5,416 nt of DNA from Actinomycetota bacterium (GTDB taxonomy: Bacteria > Actinomycetota > Acidimicrobiia > IMCC26256). Numbering within the stretch: position 1 is the stretch's first letter; every line of letters begins with the position of its first letter. Position numbers and translations under genes: made by a program. Below, in pieces: positions 1-5,362 of this stretch. A model generated the notes under the pieces. That model was not told the origin of the DNA and did not search any database. It worked only from the letters and a program-made list of their open reading frames with translations. The stretch covers positions 1 to 5,416 of the forward strand of contig WLHA01000115.1 in the NCBI GenBank assembly GCA_009702955.1. Reading direction: 5' to 3'.

Positions 1-182
1 GACATGTGCAGTTCGGACATATGGCGGTATTCAGCCTCCTGAATGCGCATCTGCACTGCACGGTCGGCGGTACCTAGTACACCATCGGTTGTGCGGAGCA
101 TGCCGCGACGCTCCCAGAACTCGCTCAACTCCGCGGGGTTAGGGACACTGAGTTCAATATCGAGGAGACCGTTAAGCGCCAT
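1..182 (-). CDS. VOC-superfamily protein (glyoxalase/extradiol dioxygenase-like), C-terminus cut by window edge
   Basis: The minus strand from the ATG at 182 reads 60 codons without a stop and runs off the left edge. The protein begins MALNGLLDIELSVPNPAELS and continues EFWERRGMLRTT. This is the beta-alpha opening of a vicinal-oxygen-chelate module (a strand ending in a V-P/D-N-like turn, then an amphipathic helix with a xxFWE motif). A YRHMSELHM stretch near residues 52-60 lies where VOC modules often carry a metal-ligand His. The family includes glyoxalase I, type I extradiol dioxygenases and fosfomycin-resistance proteins. Only one partial module is visible, so the reaction cannot be assigned. 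The start lies 2 nt after the FAH stop (TGATAATG) and has no clear Shine-Dalgarno sequence, so translational coupling within an operon is likely. Pairing with an FAH-family gene makes a ring-cleavage dioxygenase-like role plausible (inference). Confidence 0.8.
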   Translation of the reverse strand, partial: MALNGLLDIELSVPNPAELSEFWERRGMLRTTDGVLGTADRAVQMRIQEAEYRHMSELHM

Positions 183-184
183 TA

Positions 185-1048
185 TCAGTTAACCACTTGA
201 AAATCGCTTACACGAACACATCGGTTCGTAATTGTGCCTACTCCGTCGATCGTTGTCGTAATTATGTCGCCGTCAGAAAGGAACTTGCCCTGCGCAGCAC
301 CGATTCCGTCTGGAGTCCCTGTGAATATGATGTCGCCCGTCGTAAGCGTTGTTATGCGCGAGAGGTAACTAATCAAAGTTGGAACGTCGAAGATCATCTC
401 TGCAGTACTCGAGTCTTGACGAATCTCGCCGTTAACAGTCGTAACAATTCGCAGATCATCGCGATTAATGACTTCATCAACCGAGACAAGTGTTGGTCCG
501 ATTGGGCCAAACGTGTCGAAAGATTTTCCTAAGTCAAAGTGAGGCGGGTTTGCAGAGTATTGGACCATTCGGTCAGAGATATCCTGGCCGACCATTAGAC
601 CAAGTACGTGTTCCCATGCGGCTGCCTTAGGAATGTCTCTGCCTCCCGTTCCGATCACAACTACAAGCTCTCCCTCGTAATCACAGAAATCGCTTCGAAT
701 CTCAACATCAGCGTTTGGGCCGACGAGGCATGACGGAAACTTGGTGAAAACCAGCGGAGTCGACGGAGTCTCCATTCCTCCCTCTTGAACATGCATCTCG
801 TAGTTGAGCCCAACTCCGAAAACCTTCTGAGGGCTCGGCACCGGCGGCCCTAAATCGACGTCAGCAATAACTCCCCCGGGGGTTTTGCCGCCGAGACGGA
901 GCAACAGCGATGCCATCTCATCGGGTTTCATGAGCGCTGCCATCAGGTCTGGACCAAACTCGCCGTCACTAACCTCCTCAAGGTCGAAGAACTCCGCTCC
1001 TAAGACGAGCGCTGCGCGCCCTGCGATGTTTGCTAGATGAAATCCCAT
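185..1048 (-). CDS. Fumarylacetoacetate hydrolase (FAH) family protein
   Basis: A 287-residue protein of typical length for the FAH superfamily of metal-dependent C-C bond hydrolases, decarboxylases, isomerases and hydratases acting on 2-oxo acids. Residues 1-70 form a small N-terminal region (GRAALV...FDLEEVSDGEFG) and residues 75-285 the catalytic beta-fold. The NYxxHxxE motif (N82, Y83, H86, E89) matches the His-Glu dyad of FAHD1-like members. The divalent-metal ligands are E125 and E127 (DYEGELVVVIG) and D156 (VGQDISDR). K175 lies in GKSFDTFGPIGP, and the family signature FTGTPDGIG is at 242-250. No expected residue is missing. The ATG at 1048 is preceded by AGAGGAG (1055-1061) at 6-nt spacing. 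A VOC gene follows 2 nt downstream and a GntR regulator is divergent upstream, which suggests a regulated catabolic operon, possibly for a meta-cleavage product. The exact substrate is unknown; acylpyruvase, 2-oxo-acid decarboxylase or sugar-acid hydrolase activities are alternatives. Confidence 0.93.
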   Translation of the reverse strand: MGFHLANIAGRAALVLGAEFFDLEEVSDGEFGPDLMAALMKPDEMASLLLRLGGKTPGGVIADVDLGPPVPSPQKVFGVGLNYEMHVQEGGMETPSTPLVFTKFPSCLVGPNADVEIRSDFCDYEGELVVVIGTGGRDIPKAAAWEHVLGLMVGQDISDRMVQYSANPPHFDLGKSFDTFGPIGPTLVSVDEVINRDDLRIVTTVNGEIRQDSSTAEMIFDVPTLISYLSRITTLTTGDIIFTGTPDGIGAAQGKFLSDGDIITTTIDGVGTITNRCVRVSDFQVVN

Positions 1049-1072
1049 TTCGGTCTCCTCTGAGGCAGATTG

Positions 1073-1088
1073 ATTTCCTATAGGATAT
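1073..1088. promoter_or_regulatory. Candidate GntR operator palindrome in the divergent FAH/regulator region
   Basis: The perfect 10-bp palindrome TCCTATAGGA spans 1076-1085. The flanking bases at 1073-1074 and 1087-1088 also pair, giving ATnTCCTATAGGAnAT with a dyad centre between 1080 and 1081. It lies about 32 nt upstream of the FAH ATG and 46 nt upstream of the regulator ATG, inside a 78-nt divergent gap where promoters must overlap. FadR-type GntR dimers bind short palindromes in such places, often autoregulating and controlling the divergent operon. The palindrome is seen directly; binding by this regulator is inferred. I could not pick out a convincing -35/-10 pair for either direction. 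Confidence 0.55.
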
Positions 1089-1126
1089 ACGATAGAGGCT
1101 GTTCTCGACTATGGGAGGCTGAGACG

Positions 1127-1801
1127 ATGCTCAGTAGTGAGAAAATTGGTTCTGGGAAGCAGCCGTTGACGCTGACCGAGTGGGCCGAGCAGCGAATCCG
1201 ATCCTCGATAATGGAGGGCGAACTGCGGCCCAGCGAGACACTCGTAATCTCAAATCTGGCTGAGCAGATGGGGATCTCTGCCACCCCATTGCGTGAAGCG
1301 CTTCGAAAGTTGGCCGCAGAAGGGCTCGTGGATCTCCAATCGCACGGATCTGCGCGCGTCTCCGAGGTAAGCCTTCAGGAGGCAAATGAAATCTATGAGT
1401 TGCGCTTAATTCTTGAGCCCATTGCGCTAGAGCGATCGGTGACCGCTGGAGATGAGGATTATCGAGAGCGCGTAAGTGCGGCTTGGCGGATGCTCGAGAC
1501 CGAGCCCATAGCAGCACCCCACCTTCACACCACTTTTCACCGGACTCTCCTATCAAACTGCGACTCAAAATGGCTGCTGCGTTTAGCTACGTCACTCTCC
1601 GACCGATCCGCGTTGATAGTGCAGGTAGGACTACCCGAACGCCCGACGAACTACCGCACCGCGGAGGTGCATCACACACTTATGGAGCGAGTGATTGCCG
1701 GGGACGCTGCGGGAGCGGCTGAGGAATTGAGTCTGCACCTACGTACAACACTCGCGGCACTTCACTACGTGCTTAGCGGTTCAGGTGGCGCAGCAAACTA
1801 A
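1127..1801 (+). CDS. GntR-family transcriptional regulator, FadR/FCD subfamily
   Basis: A 224-residue protein, the normal size for an FCD-type GntR regulator. Residues about 15-80 are the winged helix-turn-helix: EQRIRSSIMEGELRPSETL, the recognition region LAEQMGISATPLREALRKLAAEGLV, and the wing LQSHGSARVSEVS. Residues about 85-215 form the all-helical FCD ligand domain, with EIYELRLILEPIALE at 88-102, HTTFHRTLL at 134-142 and the helix around HHTLMERVIAGDAAGA at 182-197. H138, H182 and H204 sit where FCD proteins keep three metal-ligand histidines; the usual Asp/Asn four residues before the first is H134 here. The ATG at 1127 is chosen because GGGAGG (1113-1118) precedes it by 8 nt. An upstream in-frame TTG at 1070 would run through the operator palindrome. 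It is divergent from the FAH-VOC operon, which it probably controls. FCD ligands are usually organic acids; this one is unknown. Confidence 0.93.
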   Translation: MLSSEKIGSGKQPLTLTEWAEQRIRSSIMEGELRPSETLVISNLAEQMGISATPLREALRKLAAEGLVDLQSHGSARVSEVSLQEANEIYELRLILEPIALERSVTAGDEDYRERVSAAWRMLETEPIAAPHLHTTFHRTLLSNCDSKWLLRLATSLSDRSALIVQVGLPERPTNYRTAEVHHTLMERVIAGDAAGAAEELSLHLRTTLAALHYVLSGSGGAAN

Positions 1802-1804
1802 CGC

Positions 1805-1840
1805 CGTCGAAGTGTGGCTCACTCGTCTATTGCTTCGACG
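1805..1840. terminator. Possible bidirectional stem between convergent regulator and arr genes
   Basis: CGTCGAAG (1805-1812) and CTTCGACG (1833-1840) form an 8-bp perfect inverted repeat around a 20-nt loop. It begins 4 nt after the regulator stop and overlaps the last codons of the convergent arr gene (stop at 1819). The 17-nt convergent gap leaves little room for any other terminator. There is no T-run on either side and the loop is long, so it may be a weak factor-assisted terminator or chance. Confidence 0.3.
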
Positions 1841-2274
1841 CCTAGTTCGCGTAAACGTTCTATCTGCGCCTTCATCGAATTAAGCAGTTCAGGGTCATGC
1901 CCCTCCCACTCCGTCAACTCCCCGATCACGCGAAGCGGCTCACGCGAGCGGTATGACTTTGTAGGGTTCCCCGGGAATTTTTTATCTGTCAGATTGGGGT
2001 CGTCCTCAATCGTTCCCGTTGGCTCAACAACATAAATTCGACCAGGCTCTTCGCCTGCCGCCAACTCGGCTCCCCACGTGGCAGCATCAACCGTTGCAGT
2101 TAGATAGACATGATTCGCCTGCCTGCGCGATCCAAAATTGGATTTGTACCCCGGTGTGATTAGATCGCCGACGAAAAGTGCTGCGCGAGTGCCGTGGTAA
2201 TACAGGGTCTCCGCTAAATCATCCGAGGACTCGACCTCGGAAGGAATTAGGTCTTTGCTCATTCCTTCACTCAT
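1819..2274 (-). CDS. arr: Arr-family NAD+-dependent (rifamycin) ADP-ribosyltransferase
   Basis: A 151-residue protein with clear Arr-family architecture. Arr enzymes transfer ADP-ribose from NAD+ to a hydroxyl of the rifamycin ansa chain, inactivating the antibiotic in the cytoplasm. The motif YYHGTRA holds H27. NHVYLTATVDAATWGAELA carries Y57 at about 54-72, and YVVEPTGTIEDDPN carries D91/D92. TDKKFPGNPTKSYRSREPL follows, and WEGHDPE lies near 123-129. By motif position H27, Y57 and D92 correspond to the His-Tyr-Asp set described for Arr. The ATG at 2274 is preceded by GAGGTG (2283-2288) at 8-nt spacing. A second ATG at 2262 has its purine stretch too close to serve. The N-terminus before YYHGT is about 24 residues, somewhat longer than I expect for the family. 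The gene lies just downstream of tRNA-Val on the same strand and converges on the regulator. The fold assignment is strong; whether the natural substrate is a rifamycin is not shown, since environmental Arr homologues are widespread. Confidence 0.93.
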   Translation of the reverse strand: MSEGMSKDLIPSEVESSDDLAETLYYHGTRAALFVGDLITPGYKSNFGSRRQANHVYLTATVDAATWGAELAAGEEPGRIYVVEPTGTIEDDPNLTDKKFPGNPTKSYRSREPLRVIGELTEWEGHDPELLNSMKAQIERLRELGVEAIDE

Positions 2275-2330
2275 TATCTGAGCACCTCGTAATACAACTT
2301 TGGACCTGCAACTAGCGCGTCGTCTCGGAG

Positions 2331-2403
2331 TGGGCGCTGAGGGACTCGAACCCCCGACCACTGCGATGTAAGCGCAGCGCTCTACCAACTGAGCTAAGCG
2401 CCC
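2331..2403 (-). tRNA. tRNA-Val (anticodon TAC)
   Basis: The minus strand folds into a complete 73-nt cloverleaf. Acceptor GGGCGCT pairs perfectly with AGCGCCC. The D arm is GCTC/GAGC with an 8-nt loop, and the anticodon stem CTGCG/CGCAG encloses the loop CTTACAT. The anticodon TAC reads GTA (valine). The 5-nt variable region is followed by a T arm GGGGG/CCCTC (one G-U pair) with loop TTCGAGT. The discriminator is A at 2331 and CCA is not encoded. A possible -10 element TACGGT (2414-2419, minus strand) lies 10 nt upstream, without a recognisable -35. Confidence 0.97.
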
Positions 2404-2436
2404 CGAGGCCCATACCGTAGACGGCAGAGGCGGAGC

Positions 2437-2466
2437 GGGGAGAAACAGCGTCAGGGCTTTCTCCCC
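2437..2466 (-). terminator. Hairpin downstream of the large membrane-protein gene
   Basis: GGGGAGAAA (2437-2445) and TTTCTCCCC (2458-2466) form a perfect 9-bp stem with a 12-nt loop. It lies about 32 nt past the stop (2499) of the large minus-strand gene and about 33 nt before the tRNA-Val 5' end, the right place to separate the two transcripts. No U-tract follows on the minus strand (GCTCCGCC), so it would be a non-canonical terminator or an mRNA 3'-end stabiliser. Confidence 0.55.
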
Positions 2467-2498
2467 CTATGGAGATTTCTTCAGAATTCCTAGCGGCA

Positions 2499-5120
2499 CT
2501 AATTAGGACTCTGGATCTTCGAGTCAATCCAATTAAGTACTGCTTCTACCCCGGCTGGAGAGTAATTCTCGCCGTCAGGTCGAATCGCTAAGCCCTCCGG
2601 AGTGGCGCTCACAGCGCCGCCCGGGCAGACCAGACCGTCCATTTTGATGAAGCGAACGCGCCTTCCTTGGGCCTTCGCAAACGACTCCAAGACGCTATTC
2701 GCCCAACCAATCCGTGCTGGATCCTTACGCAACTCAGCAAGCTGCGGAACCACAGTTGCCGAAGGATCAGCGCACGGGATACCGACGATCGTCAGAGTTG
2801 CATTCGATCTCGATGCATAGTCCATCGCGATTCGAAGGCTGCGCTTGATTAGACGCGCATATTCAGGCGTGCCCAATCGAAAGAACTCGCCACCAATCTC
2901 TCTGTCGTAGGTCTCAGACCCGGATGCGACCAGCACTATGTCATCCGGCTTGAAACCTGAGACAGCGTCACCCAATCCTCTCTGCCACTCGCCACATTGC
3001 TTCGTGTCCTCAGTTGGCTCGAACACTATCGAGTCGGTGGCGAAATTCCCTCCCACTATCGGGCACTCTCTTCTAGCTGAGGTCATGATCCAAGAATTGG
3101 CACCGCGAAATGGCATACGGGACTTAAACGCGAAGCTCCATGCATCCGCGTCTCCAACAACAAGCACGTGACTCTTCGTTCCTGGAACTCTCTCCGCGGC
3201 TCGTCGATACTGCGACACACTTAACGGGTATGCACTCAGCGCTGCTTCATTGCCGGTCAGCCCAACGCTTGGCTCCATAATAAATACTGCATGGGGCAGC
3301 CTTATGCGCTGAAGTTTGAAGATCGTGCGTTTTGCGGCGTCGGACAATTCTGACTCTGAAGAATACGCATTAGCGAGAGCACCGGAGAGTTGATCAGGTG
3401 GCACTTGCTTTATTAGGTCCCTCGCCAGGCGTTGATAGGTACTCCGCTCGCCCGCGTCGTCTAAGCCTGCGAATGCAATCTCAACTGCGCCCGGCGTGTC
3501 ACGCCAGGTCTGGATATCTGGCCCTACCGCAATTTGGAGAACTGCCGAGGCCAGCCCGCGCTGCGTAGTGCGCTTGGGGGTCATCTGCGTCTCGGCACCC
3601 GTTGTATAGCCAGCTTTGAATCCTGCTCTCTCGAGTTCGTCGACAAAGCCTCCGACAGTTCCATAAAAATCAAAAGCGTAGGCTTGATCTACCAAATAAT
3701 GGCCAGACTTCCCGCCGCCAATCACATCACCAGAGTTGAGAGCTCGCGTTGTTGACTGAACTAGCTCCCCAAGTGTCTCGGAGGCGCTCTCGGTTGAGTC
3801 ACGAACGCTTAGAGCATTGAATGATGCCGAAGCAAGAAGCACAAGCGTTGCCATAATCAGCACACCTGCAAGTGCACGCTCGACTCGGGCATTACCTCTA
3901 GGCGTGCGCTCGGCAAATATCACAATCAGCCCCCAGCAAGTAGCGAAGAGCATCAGTGTCAAGAGCACCCAAGCCCATAGCAGGAGGTAAAACCAGACGT
4001 AACCAAATATGCGAGCTGTTGAGATCAGCCCTAGGACTATGGCCAAAAGTAGAACTGCATCTAGAGCAACTAACTCTCTGATGCCCCTCTTTATCGCCGC
4101 AAAAAACGATGACGCCCAAAGGCCAAGGACGATAAGCCCGGGGATAATCGGTCCGGTTGCTGCGCTCTCGCCGGCTATCAGTCGAAGTGGGTTTAGGTGT
4201 GCAAGAAGTATCTCAATCGCACTACCAAAACCGATTGTGACCTCAGGTGGCTCCGTGAAGTAGTCCCAAATGATGGAGAGATTCCCCGGTTTGTTAGTCA
4301 ATTGGTCCGTAATCACGGGGGAAAACAACGCGACCAAGAGCGCTACCGATAATCCAACCCAAAGCCACGGTCTCGCACCAAGCGCACCCTTTCGCCTGAA
4401 TGCCGAGAAGGCAATCCAGCCAAGAACTAACGCCCCCATACCACCGACAAGCCCCAAGTAGGAGATGTGAGTCTGGATGCAGAACGCGCCGGAGAATACA
4501 ACGACGGGAAGCATCGGAAGATCGTCTAGAAGTACGGACCAAACTGCCAACAAAAATACCATCCACCAGATGGCTGGCATATACGGATTCCACGGATCCG
4601 TCAAAACTGATGCACCAAGAAAGTGAACAAGTAATGCAGCCGCGGCGAAAATCCCAAGAAAAATTAAAACGGCGTCGCGGCTTCTTGCCGTCATGAGTGC
4701 ACCGCCGCGCCTTCGTGCAATGAGCAGAACCACCGCCAGCCCAGCGAAATTCAGGCCAACTCCCGATGTTCGAAGGGCCCAGGTATTTGAACCGAGAATG
4801 CGGTAAAGCGGTGCTAATAGATAAAAACTCATCGGCCCGAGATGACTCCCCTCTCGCTGCAAGGCTCCAATGCGGCCAGGCAAACCGACGAGGGGCGAGC
4901 GAGAAGTACCGACATCTCTTACGCGGAACTCTGTCCACGCAAAGTCGAGATTGGCTGGATACCAACGGCGCTGAGCAATGACAACGACGGAGACGATCAA
5001 AGGCACAGCGAGCGCTAACAGAGCGAACATCAAATAGCGAACATCGATCTTTTTCTGACCATCTACTGGCGCATTATCGATGCTTGAATCTGCTGTAGGC
5101 GATTTGGTGGTTTTCCCCAT
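2499..5120 (-). CDS. Large polytopic GT-C-like membrane protein with C-terminal degenerate SGNH domain
   Basis: An 873-residue protein from the ATG at 5120; GTG at 5138 would add six residues. An upstream in-frame TGA ends the frame at 5142-5144, and neither start has a good Shine-Dalgarno sequence. Residues 1-27 are a hydrophilic tail. About ten or eleven membrane segments follow, roughly at 28-49, 121-135, 150-168, 183-199, 205-234 (probably two), 252-270, 324-342, 349-366, 372-394 and 416-434. The first outside loop carries D59, RVRDVG (D69) and a SHLGPMSFYLLAP motif (H93). This resembles GT-C/PMT-like transferases that use polyprenyl-phosphate sugars. Residues about 435-640 are extracytoplasmic and unrecognised. 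Residues about 648-867 resemble the SGNH tail of actinobacterial envelope acyltransferases: SHVLVVGDADAW, SGSETYDRE, RLGTPEY, IVGIPCAD, LVCPGG and RPDGENYSPAG. Four cysteines (686, 709, 783, 832) could form disulfides. The nucleophile Ser is Ala658 and the catalytic His is Asn852, so hydrolase activity is doubtful. A role in envelope glycan assembly is inferred. Confidence 0.85.
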   Translation of the reverse strand: MGKTTKSPTADSSIDNAPVDGQKKIDVRYLMFALLALAVPLIVSVVVIAQRRWYPANLDFAWTEFRVRDVGTSRSPLVGLPGRIGALQREGSHLGPMSFYLLAPLYRILGSNTWALRTSGVGLNFAGLAVVLLIARRRGGALMTARSRDAVLIFLGIFAAAALLVHFLGASVLTDPWNPYMPAIWWMVFLLAVWSVLLDDLPMLPVVVFSGAFCIQTHISYLGLVGGMGALVLGWIAFSAFRRKGALGARPWLWVGLSVALLVALFSPVITDQLTNKPGNLSIIWDYFTEPPEVTIGFGSAIEILLAHLNPLRLIAGESAATGPIIPGLIVLGLWASSFFAAIKRGIRELVALDAVLLLAIVLGLISTARIFGYVWFYLLLWAWVLLTLMLFATCWGLIVIFAERTPRGNARVERALAGVLIMATLVLLASASFNALSVRDSTESASETLGELVQSTTRALNSGDVIGGGKSGHYLVDQAYAFDFYGTVGGFVDELERAGFKAGYTTGAETQMTPKRTTQRGLASAVLQIAVGPDIQTWRDTPGAVEIAFAGLDDAGERSTYQRLARDLIKQVPPDQLSGALANAYSSESELSDAAKRTIFKLQRIRLPHAVFIMEPSVGLTGNEAALSAYPLSVSQYRRAAERVPGTKSHVLVVGDADAWSFAFKSRMPFRGANSWIMTSARRECPIVGGNFATDSIVFEPTEDTKQCGEWQRGLGDAVSGFKPDDIVLVASGSETYDREIGGEFFRLGTPEYARLIKRSLRIAMDYASRSNATLTIVGIPCADPSATVVPQLAELRKDPARIGWANSVLESFAKAQGRRVRFIKMDGLVCPGGAVSATPEGLAIRPDGENYSPAGVEAVLNWIDSKIQSPN

Positions 5121-5149
5121 ATTGCTATTCGATCTCACAAATCAGACGG

Positions 5150-5177
5150 AGAGTACTCAAACATTCGCACGCCTCAA
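5150..5177 (-). promoter_or_regulatory. Candidate promoter for the large membrane-protein gene
   Basis: On the minus strand TTGAGG (5172-5177) and TACTCT (5150-5155) stand 16 nt apart, matching an actinobacterial TTGAnn/TAnnnT pattern. Transcription would begin near 5143. That leaves only about 5 nt before GTG 5138 or about 23 nt before ATG 5120, in keeping with the absence of a Shine-Dalgarno sequence at either start. Short hexamers occur by chance, so confidence is low. Confidence 0.33.
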
Positions 5178-5255
5178 TTTTGTCCAGAGATGGAGGACTG
5201 CAGTCAATGAACACGCGGAAAGCATACCGCCGCGGATTACAGCGGAGAACGTCAT
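5157..5255 (-). CDS. Possible 32-residue small ORF upstream of the large gene
   Basis: ATG at 5255 to TGA at 5157 encodes 32 residues: MTFSAVIRGGMLSACSLTAV, then LHLWTKLRRANV. An AGGAG sequence (AGTCAGGAGAGG) sits just before the ATG, but at only about 3 nt spacing. The middle is mildly hydrophobic and the end is basic, as in a one-pass membrane microprotein or leader peptide. It ends about 18 nt before the GTG at 5138, close enough for coupling. No family is recognised, and an ORF this short can occur by chance. Confidence 0.22.
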   Translation of the reverse strand: MTFSAVIRGGMLSACSLTAVLHLWTKLRRANV

Positions 5256-5285
5256 CCTCTCCTGACTAAATCAAAGATGGACCGC

Positions 5286-5362
5286 TGGTGGGTCGGTGGC
5301 TCGGCTTAGGGCACCTCGGGGGGAAGGTGCCCCGCTGCCGTACCGTCACCTCCGACCCACCA
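5286..5362. repeat. Nested inverted repeat / structured nucleic-acid element
   Basis: The outer arms TGGTGGGTCGG (5286-5296) and CCGACCCACCA (5352-5362) are perfect 11-bp complements. After a T.T mismatch two more G-C pairs are possible (5298-5299 with 5349-5350). Inside, CGGC (5302-5305) can pair with GCCG (5337-5340). The centre is a perfect 8-bp hairpin, GGGCACCT (5309-5316) with AGGTGCCC (5325-5332), around an 8-nt loop. The loop is CGGGGGGA on the plus strand and TCCCCCCG on the minus strand. The whole 77-nt unit would fold into one long, interrupted rod. It lies upstream of the large gene and the small ORF. It could be the terminator of an upstream gene outside the window, a structured leader, or a small RNA. 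No U-tract follows in either direction. The pairing is seen directly; the function is unknown. Confidence 0.75.

Noticed and set aside
197..532. 111-codon plus-strand frame opposite the FAH gene
   Set aside because: The FAH protein on the minus strand has all expected catalytic motifs; the plus frame has no recognisable motif or ribosome site.
1070..1126. Upstream TTG start for the GntR regulator adding 19 residues
   Set aside because: It would cover the operator palindrome and most of the divergent promoter. The added residues do not match the family N-terminus, and the ATG at 1127 has a GGGAGG site.
1131..1568. Long open frame antisense to the GntR gene
   Set aside because: It is a shadow in arginine/serine-rich sequence of a gene with strong family motifs on the other strand.
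2275..2388. Open frame extending arr 38 codons upstream to an ATG at 2388
   Set aside because: The extension is antisense-free but runs straight through the tRNA-Val gene and encodes low-complexity, basic sequence. The Shine-Dalgarno site at 2283-2288 supports the start at 2274.
2331..2403. tRNA-Val as an integration (att) site for a mobile element carrying arr
   Set aside because: I found no second copy of the tRNA 3' end in the window, no integrase and no other mobile-element gene. The tRNA is complete.
4294..4965. 223-codon open frame on the same strand as the large membrane gene
   Set aside because: It is an alternative frame inside the membrane core. Its composition (many Cys, Arg, Ser, Trp) is typical of an out-of-frame translation, with no motif.
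5286..5362. Nested inverted repeat read as a tRNA or as the small SRP RNA
   Set aside because: There is no T-loop TTCGA motif, and the SRP apical GGAA tetraloop with its flanking AGCAGC-type internal loop is absent. The C6/G6 loop and symmetric rod fit neither.
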